Shown in pieces: positions 44,930-54,067 of a DNA stretch of 64,000 bases. The DNA comes from Streptomyces sp. NBC_01408 (GTDB lineage: Bacteria; Actinomycetota; Actinomycetes; Streptomycetales; Streptomycetaceae): contig NZ_JAPEPJ010000002.1 of assembly GCF_026340255.1 (NCBI RefSeq), positions 1,178,001-1,242,000 on the forward strand, in the 5' to 3' direction. Position 1 is the first letter of the stretch; every line of letters begins with the position of its first letter. The notes beneath the pieces are model-generated. The model searched no databases. It saw only the letters and a list, made by a program, of their open reading frames with translations, and was not told the DNA's origin. The position numbers and the translations under genes were made by a program.

Positions 44930-45186
44930 GGCGTCTCCTCCCCGATCACGTTGACCTGGAGGGAGACCCGCGTGGCCCCGGCCTCCAGGGAGTCGCGCAG
45001 CAGCGCGGCCACCGCGGCCAGCACCGGGCCGGACTCTCCTTCGGCGGTGTTGCCGAACGGGCCGACGTCCACCGCGTCCAGCTGGGCCTTCTGGATGACC
45101 TCGCGGGCGGCCACGGCATGGGCGGGGGCCTCTTCTAGATCGAAGGGCTCGGTCGTGAACTCCACTCTCAATCGCACGCTGGTCAA
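44926..45186 (-). CDS. Small protein resembling MTH1187/YkoF thiamine-binding fold
   Basis: The 86-residue protein reads MTSVRLRVEFTTEPFDLEE, then HAVAAREVIQKAQLDAVDVGPFGNTAEGESGPVL and SLEAGATRVSLQVNV. This beta-alpha-beta-beta-alpha-beta pattern resembles the DUF77/MTH1187 fold that binds thiamine-like ligands. The likeness is from pattern only. It overlaps the HTH gene, so the two are made together; it might present a ligand to the HTH protein. It is divergent from hyi. Confidence 0.6.
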   Translation of the reverse strand: MTSVRLRVEFTTEPFDLEEAPAHAVAAREVIQKAQLDAVDVGPFGNTAEGESGPVLAAVAALLRDSLEAGATRVSLQVNVIGEETP

Positions 45187-45222
45187 GCTACCCCGCGCTC
45201 TCGATTTTCCGGCAGTCCGTAC

Positions 45223-45287
45223 TTGACATCCGGGACAAGCCCGATGCAGTCTTCCATCAAGCAGAAACTAACTTCCGCAATACGGAA
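45223..45287 (+). promoter_or_regulatory. hyi promoter with paired operators
   Basis: TTGACA at 45223-45228 is the -35; the -10 is weak (TGCAGT, 45245-45250). TTCCATCAAGCAGAA (45252-45266) and the perfect TTCCGCAATACGGAA (45273-45287) lie 21 bases apart, starting just after the -10. The ATG is at 45304. The position over the start point fits repression by the IclR-type AllR. Confidence 0.7.
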
Positions 45288-45303
45288 GGAGCGCACACCC
45301 CTC

Positions 45304-46137
45304 ATGGGATACACGGACCAGCGCTTCGATGTGAACCTTTCGATCCTCTTCACGGAACTCCCGCTTCTGGAGCGTCCCGCGGCTGCCGCCGCGGCCGGCT
45401 TCACGGCGGTCGAGCTGTGGTGGCCCTGGATCGAGACCCCCACCCCCGCACAGACTGAGCTCGACGCCCTCAAGAAAGCCCTTGAGGACGCCGGCACCCA
45501 GCTGGTGGGCCTGAACTTCTACGCCGGCCAGCTGCCGGGCCCGGACCGCGGTGCGGTATCGGTTCCCGGCGAGGAGTCGGAGCGCTTCAACGCCAACATC
45601 AACGTGGCCGCGGACTTCGCGGCCTCGGTCGGCTGCAAGGCGCTGAACGCCCTCTACGGCAACCGGGTCGACGGCGTCGACCCTGCCGTGCAGGACGAGC
45701 TCGCGCTGAAGAACCTGGTCGTGGCGGCCCAGGCCGCGGACCGCGTCGGCGCGATCCTCTTGATCGAGACGCTCAACAAGCCCGAGTCGCCGCTCTACCC
45801 GCTGGTGAGCGCCCCGGCCGGCATCGAGGTAGTGGACAAGGTGAACGAGGCCACCGGCCTCGGCAACGCCAAGTTCCTGCTCGACCTGTACCACCTGGCG
45901 ATGAACGATGAGGACCTCTCCGAGGTCATCGAAAAGTACGCCGCCAAGACCGGGCACGTCCAGATCGCGGACAAGCCCGGACGCGGTGCCCCCGGCACCG
46001 GCGAGCTGCCCCTCGAGGAGCTGCTCGACCAGCTGAAGAAGGCCGGATACGAGGGCTACGTAGGCCTGGAGTACAAGGCCGCCGACGCTGCCGCCTCCTT
46101 CGCATGGCTGCCGGCCGAGGCTCGCGCCGCGAAGTAA
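45304..46137 (+). CDS. hyi: Hydroxypyruvate isomerase
   Basis: This 277-residue xylose-isomerase-like TIM barrel has metal and catalytic residues in ILLIETLNKPESPLY (Glu), FLLDLYHLAMNDED (Asp), HVQIADKPGRGAPGTGE and YVGLEYK (Glu). It converts tartronate semialdehyde, the product of Gcl, to hydroxypyruvate and back. ATG 45304 follows the operator pair. It is followed by glxR after 75 bases, probably in one transcript. Confidence 0.93.
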   Translation: MGYTDQRFDVNLSILFTELPLLERPAAAAAAGFTAVELWWPWIETPTPAQTELDALKKALEDAGTQLVGLNFYAGQLPGPDRGAVSVPGEESERFNANINVAADFAASVGCKALNALYGNRVDGVDPAVQDELALKNLVVAAQAADRVGAILLIETLNKPESPLYPLVSAPAGIEVVDKVNEATGLGNAKFLLDLYHLAMNDEDLSEVIEKYAAKTGHVQIADKPGRGAPGTGELPLEELLDQLKKAGYEGYVGLEYKAADAAASFAWLPAEARAAK

Positions 46138-46212
46138 GCGGACAAAGTCCGGGCGATCAGCCAGGCACCCCACGCGCTTTTCGTACAAAGCATTAAGAGA
46201 AGGACCCTCATC

Positions 46213-47112
46213 ATGAGCAACCCCGCTGCGCTCCCGTCGATTGCCTGGATCGGTCTCGGCATCATGGGCTCCCCCATGGCCGAGAACCTCCTGAAGGCCG
46301 GCTACTCGGTCACCGGTTTCACCCTGGAGCAGGACAAGCTGGAGCGCCTGGCCGCCGCCGGCGGTTCCGCGGCCGGCTCGATCGCCGAGGCCGTCAAGGA
46401 CGCCGACGTCATCATCACGATGGTGCCCGCCTCCCCGCAGGTCGAGGCCATCTCCTACGGTGAGAACGGCATCCTCGAGAACGCGAAGTCCGGCGCGCTG
46501 ATCATCGACATGTCGTCGATCACCCCGCAGACCTCGATCGACCTCGCCAAGAACGCCGCCGCGAAGGGCATCCGCGTCATCGACGCCCCGGTGTCCGGCG
46601 GCGAGGCCGGCGCCATCGAGGCCGTCCTGTCGATCATGGTGGGTGGCGAGCAGGCCGACTTCGACGAGGCCCTTCCGGTCCTCGAGACCCTCGGCAAGGT
46701 CATCGTCCTGTGCGGCCCGCACGGCTCCGGCCAGACGGTGAAGGCCGCCAACCAGCTCATCGTCGCGGTGAACATCCAGGCGTGCGCCGAGGCCGTCGTC
46801 TTCCTCGAGAAGTCCGGCGTGAACCTCGAGGCCGCCCTGGACGTCCTCAACGGCGGTCTGGCCGGCTCCACGGTCCTGACCCGCAAGAAGGCCAACTTCC
46901 TGAACCGCGACTTCAAGCCCGGTTTCCGGATCGACCTGCACCACAAGGACATGGGCATCGTCACCGACGCCGCCCGCAACGTCGGCGCGGCCCTGCCCGT
47001 CGGCGCGGTCGTCGCCCAGCTGGTCGCCTCGCTGCGCGCCCAGGGCGACGGCGGCCTGGACCACTCCGCGCTGCTGCGCGCGGTCGAGCGCCTCTCGGGC
47101 GCCCAGGTCTGA
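46213..47112 (+). CDS. glxR: Tartronate semialdehyde reductase (2-hydroxy-3-oxopropionate reductase)
   Basis: The 299-residue beta-hydroxyacid dehydrogenase has the NAD(P) motif WIGLGIMGSPMAENLLKAG, substrate motif DAPVSGGEAGAIEA, and catalytic Lys in SGQTVKAANQLIVAVN. It reduces tartronate semialdehyde to D-glycerate. AGAGAAGGA stands upstream of ATG 46213. No palindrome lies in the gap after hyi, consistent with read-through. Confidence 0.94.
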   Translation: MSNPAALPSIAWIGLGIMGSPMAENLLKAGYSVTGFTLEQDKLERLAAAGGSAAGSIAEAVKDADVIITMVPASPQVEAISYGENGILENAKSGALIIDMSSITPQTSIDLAKNAAAKGIRVIDAPVSGGEAGAIEAVLSIMVGGEQADFDEALPVLETLGKVIVLCGPHGSGQTVKAANQLIVAVNIQACAEAVVFLEKSGVNLEAALDVLNGGLAGSTVLTRKKANFLNRDFKPGFRIDLHHKDMGIVTDAARNVGAALPVGAVVAQLVASLRAQGDGGLDHSALLRAVERLSGAQV

Positions 47113-47242
47113 TCCACCCAGGGCCCTCGGGCCCGGGCCTCCCCGCAAGGGGACCTGAGTTTCCGGATGGCGCCGGTGCTGACACCTGTCCTGTCGCGCC
47201 CAAGTGCCGGCGCCGTCCGGATCACCTCTCTCCCATCTTTGT

Positions 47243-47310
47243 TCAACAAACTGTTGACGTTGCGTTCATGCCGAAATTAGGCTGTTCCGCATGACGGAAG
47301 ACGCCTTCCG
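47243..47310 (+). promoter_or_regulatory. Catalase promoter with both operator types
   Basis: TTGACG (47254-47259), 18 bases, TAGGCT (47278-47283). TCAACAAACTGTTGA (47243-47257) overlaps the -35 in the same register as at aceB and uraD. The perfect TTCCGCATGACGGAA (47285-47299) starts 2 bases after the -10, and a further TTCCG half-site begins 21 bases later (47306). The catalase gene is thereby tied to the purine regulon. Confidence 0.68.
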
Positions 47311-47338
47311 TCAGCAGTTACCCGTACGGAAGGTCACC

Positions 47339-48796
47339 ATGTCGAAGCGCACGCTGACGACCGAGTCCGGCGCCCCGGTCGCCGACAATCAGAACTCCGC
47401 CACCGCCGGCGTCGGTGGCCCGCTCCTGGTCCAGGACCAGCAGCTCCTCGAGAAGCTCGCCCGCTTCAACCGCGAGCGCATCCCGGAGCGCGTGGTGCAC
47501 GCCCGCGGCTCGGCCGCGTACGGCCACTTCGAGGTGACGGACGACGTCACCGCGTACACCAGCGCCGCGTTCCTGAACACGGTCGGCAAGAAGACCGAGA
47601 CCTTCCTGCGCTTCTCCACCGTCGCCGACTCCCTCGGCGGCGCGGACGCGGTCCGCGACCCGCGTGGCTTCGCCCTGAAGTTCTACACCGAAGAGGGCAA
47701 CTACGACCTCGTCGGCAACAACACCCCGGTGTTCTTCATCAAGGACCCGATCAAGTTCCCCGACTTCATCCACTCCCAGAAGCGCGACCCCTTCACGGGC
47801 AAGCAGGAGCCGGACAACGTCTGGGACTTCTGGGCGCACGCCCCCGAGGCCACGCACCAGATCACCTGGCTCATGGGTGACCGCGGTATACCGGCGTCGT
47901 ACCGTCACATGAACGGCTACGGCTCCCACACGTACCAGTGGACCAACGAGCAGGGCGAGGCCTTCTTCGTCAAGTACCACTTCAAGACGAACCAGGGCAT
48001 CCGCTGCCTGTCGGGCGAGCAGGCCGCCGAGCTCGTCGGCTCGGACGCCAACTCGCACCAGACCGACCTGCTCCAGGCCATCGAGCGCGGTGTGAACCCG
48101 AGCTGGACCCTCTACGTCCAGATCCTGCCCGCCGCCGAGGCCTCGGACTACCGCTTCAACCCGTTCGACCTCACCAAGGTGTGGCCGCACAGCGACTACC
48201 CGCTGCAGCGCGTGGGCCGTCTGGTCCTCGACCGCAACCCGGACAACGTCTTCGCCGAGGTCGAGCAGTCCGCCTTCTCCCCGAACAACTTCGTCCCGGG
48301 CATCACCGCCTCGCCGGACAAGATGCTCCAGGGCCGTCTGTTCGCGTACGCCGACGCCCAGCGCTACCGCCTCGGTGTGAACCACACCCTGCTGCCGGTC
48401 AACGCCCCGAAGGCCACGAAGGCCGAGAACTACGGCCGCGACGGTGTCATGGCGCTGCGCAACGGCTCGCGCCACGACAAGAACTACGAGCCCAACTCGT
48501 ACCAGGGTCCGGCCGAGACCGGTCTGGCGCTCGGCGCCCCGAAGGCCGTCTCCGGCTACACGGGCACCCACGAGGCCCCGGCCCACACCAAGGACGACGA
48601 CTTCTTCCAGGCCGGTGAGCTCTACCGCCTGATGTCGGAGGCCGAGAAGCAGCGTCTGGTGGCGAACATCGCCGGCGGCCTGTCTCAGGTCACCCTCGAG
48701 GACGTCATCGAGAAGAACCTGGCTCACTTCCACGCCGCCGACGCCGACTACGGCAAGCGCGTCGAGGAGGCCGTCCGCGCCCTGCGCGACGCCTGA
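47339..48796 (+). CDS. Catalase (small-subunit, clade 3)
   Basis: The 485-residue haem catalase has catalytic His in ERVVHARGSAAYGHFEV, Asn in DLVGNNTPVFFIKDP and haem-ligand Tyr in RLFAYADAQRYRLG. The length fits a small-subunit clade 3 enzyme. It breaks down hydrogen peroxide, here probably that made by uricase. ATG 47339 follows GGAAGG; an in-frame ATG at 47291 lies inside the operator and is unlikely. Confidence 0.94.
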   Translation: MSKRTLTTESGAPVADNQNSATAGVGGPLLVQDQQLLEKLARFNRERIPERVVHARGSAAYGHFEVTDDVTAYTSAAFLNTVGKKTETFLRFSTVADSLGGADAVRDPRGFALKFYTEEGNYDLVGNNTPVFFIKDPIKFPDFIHSQKRDPFTGKQEPDNVWDFWAHAPEATHQITWLMGDRGIPASYRHMNGYGSHTYQWTNEQGEAFFVKYHFKTNQGIRCLSGEQAAELVGSDANSHQTDLLQAIERGVNPSWTLYVQILPAAEASDYRFNPFDLTKVWPHSDYPLQRVGRLVLDRNPDNVFAEVEQSAFSPNNFVPGITASPDKMLQGRLFAYADAQRYRLGVNHTLLPVNAPKATKAENYGRDGVMALRNGSRHDKNYEPNSYQGPAETGLALGAPKAVSGYTGTHEAPAHTKDDDFFQAGELYRLMSEAEKQRLVANIAGGLSQVTLEDVIEKNLAHFHAADADYGKRVEEAVRALRDA

Positions 48797-48809
48797 GCCG
48801 ATAGCTGTA

Positions 48810-48839
48810 CCGGGGGCCTGACGGGAGGTCAGGCCCCGG
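48810..48839 (+). terminator. Stem-loop after catalase
   Basis: CCGGGGGCCTGAC (48810-48822) pairs with GTCAGGCCCCGG (48828-48839), with one bulged base and a 5-base loop, 14 bases past the catalase stop. Confidence 0.75.
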
Positions 48840-48897
48840 GTGCTGAGCCCGAGCTGCATACCCGGATGAGGGGTGGTACGCAGTAAGGGCAGGACGA

Positions 48898-49004
48898 GGA
48901 CCGTGGTGGGCTTGCGAGCCAGTGCGGTGGTAATGGGTTCCGAGGCCCGTCTCTTGACCTGAGGGAGACGACGCCGGAGTTCTCGTCGCTGCCCACCACG
49001 GTCC
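48898..49004. ncRNA. Possible structured RNA or multi-branched DNA element
   Basis: GGACCGTGGTGGGC (48898-48911) and its exact complement (48991-49004) close a 107-base region. Inside, three smaller stems are possible: GAGCC/GGTTC (48916-48940), CGTCTC/GAGACG (48948-48970) and CGACG/CGTCG (48969-48988), giving a cloverleaf-like shape. No known RNA family recognised, and the strand is undecided. It lies in a 399-base gap with no protein gene. Confidence 0.3.
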
Positions 49005-49131
49005 CAGCCACTCCTCTCCCGTACAGGGGCTACGCACAGAGCCCCCTGCACGGACCCGAGGAGCCTCCTACTCCGCCCGGCGGTGCGAACGTCCTGTCGC
49101 GCCAGCCTCGCCCCGTCGGGCGGTCACAAAC

Positions 49132-49173
49132 CAGAGCGCCGAGTCACGGACGGTCCCGTGACTCGGCGCTCTG
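49132..49173 (+). other. Perfect 18-bp hairpin before the methyltransferase-like gene
   Basis: The arms 49132-49149 and 49156-49173 are exact complements with a 6-base loop (acggtc). It ends 22 bases before ATG 49196, where only a weak ribosome-binding site is visible. It may end a transcript from the left, or sit in the leader of the gene on its right. Confidence 0.55.
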
Positions 49174-49195
49174 TCGTTCCTGCTTGGATGGCCCA

Positions 49196-50338
49196 ATGGA
49201 TCTTCAGACGTTCCGGGCCCTGCTGACGGACGAGGGCCAGAGCCTGCTGGCAGCGGCAATGCGCGACGACGGTTCGGCCGGGGAGTCGGGACCGAGGTCG
49301 GAGTGGGGGTCGGGGCATCCGGCCGCGCTGGTGGCCGCAGCCTCGGAGCAGGTGCGGCTGCGAGGGCTGGCCTCCGCGAAGTTCGGGGAGTACGCCCCCC
49401 ACATGTACTTCACCCCGGACAGCGTCGAGCTGTCCTCCCACCTGGCTGTGGCCGAGTACAAGCTGGGACGCGTCCTGCACGAGATCGGCGTGGTGCTGAT
49501 CGAGGCGATATGCCTGGGCAGCGGCGCCGACGCCCTCGTACTGAGCTGGTCGCACCACACCACGGCCGTCGACACCGACCCGCTGACCGTCGAGATGGCC
49601 GAGGCCAACGGACGGGCCATGGACACCCGGATGTTCTTCCCCGCCCGCGAGGACATCAGCGGGTTCAACAGCCAGGGCGAGGCCGACTTCATCGACCTGA
49701 TGCGGCCTCCGGGGCCGGACGGGAGCCACGACCCCGAGTCGTACAGTCCGCCGCTGTCCTGGGCACTGAAGCGGGTACGCACGACCGGCGGCGGCTGGAT
49801 CCGGCTCACACCCGGCCTCGCGCCCGGGGCCGTACCCGACCTCGGGCGGGCCGACGAGGCCGAGTGGATCTCGTACGACGGGGCGATCCAGGAGATGGTC
49901 CTGTGGTACGGCCTGGGCGAGTGGGGGAAGCCCCCGCCGGTCACCGCGCGCCGGGCCACCCTGCTGCCCGCCGGTGCCTCGCTCACCGGGCGCGGCCTGT
50001 CCGAGCCGGCCGTGCGGCCCCCTGGCCGCTACGTGTACGTGCCGGACCCGGCCGTGGTCCACGCGGGCCTGCTCGCCGAGGTCGCCGAGGACATCGGCGG
50101 CGGGCTCCTGGACGGCGGCGGCACCCTCCTCACCTCCGACTATGCCCGGCACACGCCGTTCGCGACGGCGTACGAGGTCACAGACGTGCGGCCGCGGGAC
50201 GGCCAGGACCTGTGGGCGGACGCGGACGCGCCGGAGGCTCCGTACGGGCCCGGGGCACGGGCGGCGTTCGCCGTGGACGCGGCCGCCGGTCCCGCGACGC
50301 TGACCGCCGTCCCCGTGCGGTTCCCGCAGGAGCCCTGA
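49196..50338 (+). CDS. THUMP-like/methyltransferase-fold protein
   Basis: Residues 1-70 of 380 (MDLQTFRALLTDEGQSLL, AASEQVRLRGLASAKFG) and the middle (VVLIEAICLGSGADALVLS, TTAVDTDPLTVEMAEANG) follow the layout of actinobacterial class I methyltransferases with a THUMP-like C-terminal domain (RYVYVPDPAVVHAGLLAEVAEDIG, FATAYEVTDV). The SAM-binding motif is degenerate: EAICLGSGADA where related proteins have DLCCGIGGDA, so activity is uncertain. It stands alone between catalase and gcl. ATG 49196 has weak ribosome-binding support; a TTG at 49184 is in frame. Confidence 0.72.
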   Translation: MDLQTFRALLTDEGQSLLAAAMRDDGSAGESGPRSEWGSGHPAALVAAASEQVRLRGLASAKFGEYAPHMYFTPDSVELSSHLAVAEYKLGRVLHEIGVVLIEAICLGSGADALVLSWSHHTTAVDTDPLTVEMAEANGRAMDTRMFFPAREDISGFNSQGEADFIDLMRPPGPDGSHDPESYSPPLSWALKRVRTTGGGWIRLTPGLAPGAVPDLGRADEAEWISYDGAIQEMVLWYGLGEWGKPPPVTARRATLLPAGASLTGRGLSEPAVRPPGRYVYVPDPAVVHAGLLAEVAEDIGGGLLDGGGTLLTSDYARHTPFATAYEVTDVRPRDGQDLWADADAPEAPYGPGARAAFAVDAAAGPATLTAVPVRFPQEP

Positions 50339-50434
50339 GGCAGCTCCGGGGGCTGGGAGCCGTACGTACGGAGAACGCGAACGGCCCCCGTTCCTCTCGC
50401 GGAGGGACGGGGGCCGCCGGGTCGTACGGGGGGA

Positions 50435-52222
<1,788 letters not shown>

Positions 52223-52254
52223 CGAGTTCTCCTGCGGGTCCGACGGTCAGGCTT

Positions 52255-52320
52255 TTCCGTAATCCGGAAGTTTTGTTCTGCTATACGGAACAAGCTAAGC
52301 GGCGGCTCCTCGCACGTCAA
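52255..52320 (-). promoter_or_regulatory. gcl promoter with paired operators
   Basis: On the minus strand TTGACG (52315-52320), 17 bases, TAGCTT (52292-52297) form a promoter. TTCTGCTATACGGAA (52276-52290) starts 2 bases after the -10 and TTCCGTAATCCGGAA (52255-52269) follows 21 bases on. Layout and spacing match the hyi operators in mirror image. Confidence 0.72.
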
Positions 52321-52489
52321 GGCGCTGCGGCACCCCGGAACCCACCAAAAGCCGCGTCCTGGTCGGTCAGTCACACAAATTGGCCGCGCCTCCGGCCGGA
52401 AACCACGGGAATCCGAGGACTGGCTCCCCCGTTCGTGGCCGGTGGTGGAGCATGGACCTACGCACAGCGACGGAGGAGGTCCGGGTCTC

Positions 52490-53290
52490 ATGGCGGAAGC
52501 GGTACCGGTGCGCTGCCCGGCGTGCCTGCGCGAGAACAGCTACACCTCCCCGGTGTTCCCCTGTGCCTGCGGAAGCCCGGTCGTGCCACCGCTGGACCTG
52601 ACGGCGCCACCGGAGCCGCTGACCCATCGCACCTGGTCGGACGCCTGGGTGGCGGTGCGGTGCACGGCCTGCGGGCGGGAGAGCGAGTGGCCGCACCCCG
52701 AGCTGGGATGCGGCTCCTGCGGGACGGTGGTGCGGATCGCGGTGCATCCGCTGGAGCCGGCCGAGCCCGCCGGGCCGGAGCGCACGGGTGTGGGGCGGCG
52801 CGTCCCCGGGCGGACGGGGCCGGAACGGACGGAGCCGGAGCGGACGGAGCCCGCGGGCGGCGCGGCCGGGCAGCTCCCCGGAGAGGCGGAGGCCGCTCCG
52901 GCCCGGCCCGCGTTCCGCCCGGTGACCATCCGGACGGCCCGTGACGCGGTGGCCACGGCCGCGCTGTACCTGCGCTGGCTCGGCTTCCAGGACGTACGGC
53001 AGCCCGATGGCCGGCCGATCCCCTCCGCGGCCGTGGACCTGCGGGCTCCGGGTCTGGTCGCCCAGGTGGACCCGACCACCGCACCGGCCGGGCTGCGGGC
53101 GGTGGAGTGCGTCTGGCTGAACGGACTTACAGCTTCCGCGACCAGCGTCTACTTCTCGCTCGCCGGATATACGGAGGACGCCCGCACCCGCGCGAACGAC
53201 CTGGGGATACCGCTGTTCGTCATGGACCTCACCGGCATGCCGCTGCCGGTCAACGACCCGGCGGACGAGCTGGTCGGTTCGGGGGCCTGA
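52490..53290 (+). CDS. Zinc-ribbon protein with nuclease-like C-terminal domain
   Basis: The N-terminal part of this 266-residue protein holds paired Cys motifs: RCPACLREN with FPCACGSP, and RCTACGRES with CGSCGTVV, enough for two zinc sites. A Pro/Glu/Arg-rich linker (about 95-140) includes GPERTEPERTEP repeats. The C-terminal 120 residues (AALYLRWLGFQDVRQPD, AAVDLRAPGLVAQVDPTT, AVECVWLNGL) recall the Mrr-like restriction-endonuclease fold but without a clear PD-(D/E)xK triad. Function unknown. GGAGGAGG precedes ATG 52490. Confidence 0.75.
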   Translation: MAEAVPVRCPACLRENSYTSPVFPCACGSPVVPPLDLTAPPEPLTHRTWSDAWVAVRCTACGRESEWPHPELGCGSCGTVVRIAVHPLEPAEPAGPERTGVGRRVPGRTGPERTEPERTEPAGGAAGQLPGEAEAAPARPAFRPVTIRTARDAVATAALYLRWLGFQDVRQPDGRPIPSAAVDLRAPGLVAQVDPTTAPAGLRAVECVWLNGLTASATSVYFSLAGYTEDARTRANDLGIPLFVMDLTGMPLPVNDPADELVGSGA

Positions 53291-53467
53291 GGAGTGTTCC
53301 GAGGATGTGTCCCGAGGGTGTTCCGAGGGGTGTCCCGCCGATCAGGCCGGACACCCCGGCCCCGGCAGGGCCGACGGGGCACCCTTTAGGCTCGGAGGCG
53401 TTAACCCCTACTTATTGGCCGCCTTTACCGGCCGCCTCATAAGCCGCCCTTCCTGCCGAGGAGCCCG

Positions 53468-53956
53468 ATGAGCCTCTACGACATCCCGCTGACCACCCTG
53501 TCCGACGAGCCCACCAGCCTCGCGGCCCACAAGGGCAAGGCCATCCTGGTCGTGAACACCGCCTCGCAGTGCGGGCTCACCCCCCAGTACTCGGGGCTGG
53601 CCCGCCTGCAGTTCGCGTACGAGGCGAAGGGCTTCACCGTGATCGGCGTGCCCTGCAACCAGTTCGGCGGGCAGGAGCCCGGCAACGCCGAGGACATCCA
53701 GACGTTCTGCGCGGCCGGCTTCGGCGTCACCTTCCCGATCCTGGAGAAGGCCGAGGTCAACGGTGAGAACCGGCACCCGCTGTACCAGGAGCTGGTGAAG
53801 ACCGCGGACGCCGAGGGCGAGGCCGGGGACATCCTGTGGAACTTCGAGAAGTTCCTGATCTCCCCCGCCGGTGACGTCGTGGCCCGTTTCCGCCCGCGCA
53901 CCGAGCCCGAGGCCCCCGAGGTCGTCGCCGCGATCGAGGCGCACCTCCCGGCGTAG
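53468..53956 (+). CDS. Glutathione peroxidase-family thiol peroxidase
   Basis: The 162-residue protein has a peroxidatic Cys in NTASQCGLTPQYSGL, VPCNQFGGQEPG with the resolving-loop Gln, and WNFEKFLI with the Trp-Asn of the tetrad. Streptomyces lacks glutathione, so thioredoxin or mycothiol systems are the likely reductants. ATG 53468 follows CGAGGAGC. It converges on the acyl-CoA synthetase gene. Confidence 0.93.
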   Translation: MSLYDIPLTTLSDEPTSLAAHKGKAILVVNTASQCGLTPQYSGLARLQFAYEAKGFTVIGVPCNQFGGQEPGNAEDIQTFCAAGFGVTFPILEKAEVNGENRHPLYQELVKTADAEGEAGDILWNFEKFLISPAGDVVARFRPRTEPEAPEVVAAIEAHLPA

Positions 53957-53963
53957 GGATCCG

Positions 53964-54050
53964 CGTACGGGGTTCCGTACGGGATTCCCGGGGACCTCGT
54001 ACGAGGTGCGTACGGGATCCCGTACGAGGTCGCGCGCGGAACCCCGTACG
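53964..54050. repeat. Nested palindrome cluster between convergent genes
   Basis: CGTACGGGGTTCCG (53964-53977) and its exact complement (54037-54050) enclose two perfect palindromes: ACCTCGTACGAGGT (53994-54007) and CGTACGGGATCCCGTACG (54009-54026). GTAC occurs repeatedly. Either strand can fold into a branched cruciform. It lies between the stops of two convergent genes, so a terminator role is likely. Confidence 0.65.
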
Positions 54051-54067
54051 GAACCGGCCGCCCGAGG

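Noticed and set aside
47291..47338. ATG 47291 as catalase start
   Set aside because: It lies inside the perfect operator palindrome and adds residues not typical of catalases; ATG 47339 has GGAAGG at the right distance.
48869..48885. GGGTGGTACGCAG, similar to a T-box motif
   Set aside because: The rest of a T-box leader (specifier loop, antiterminator) is not seen, and no amino acid or tRNA-ligase gene follows.
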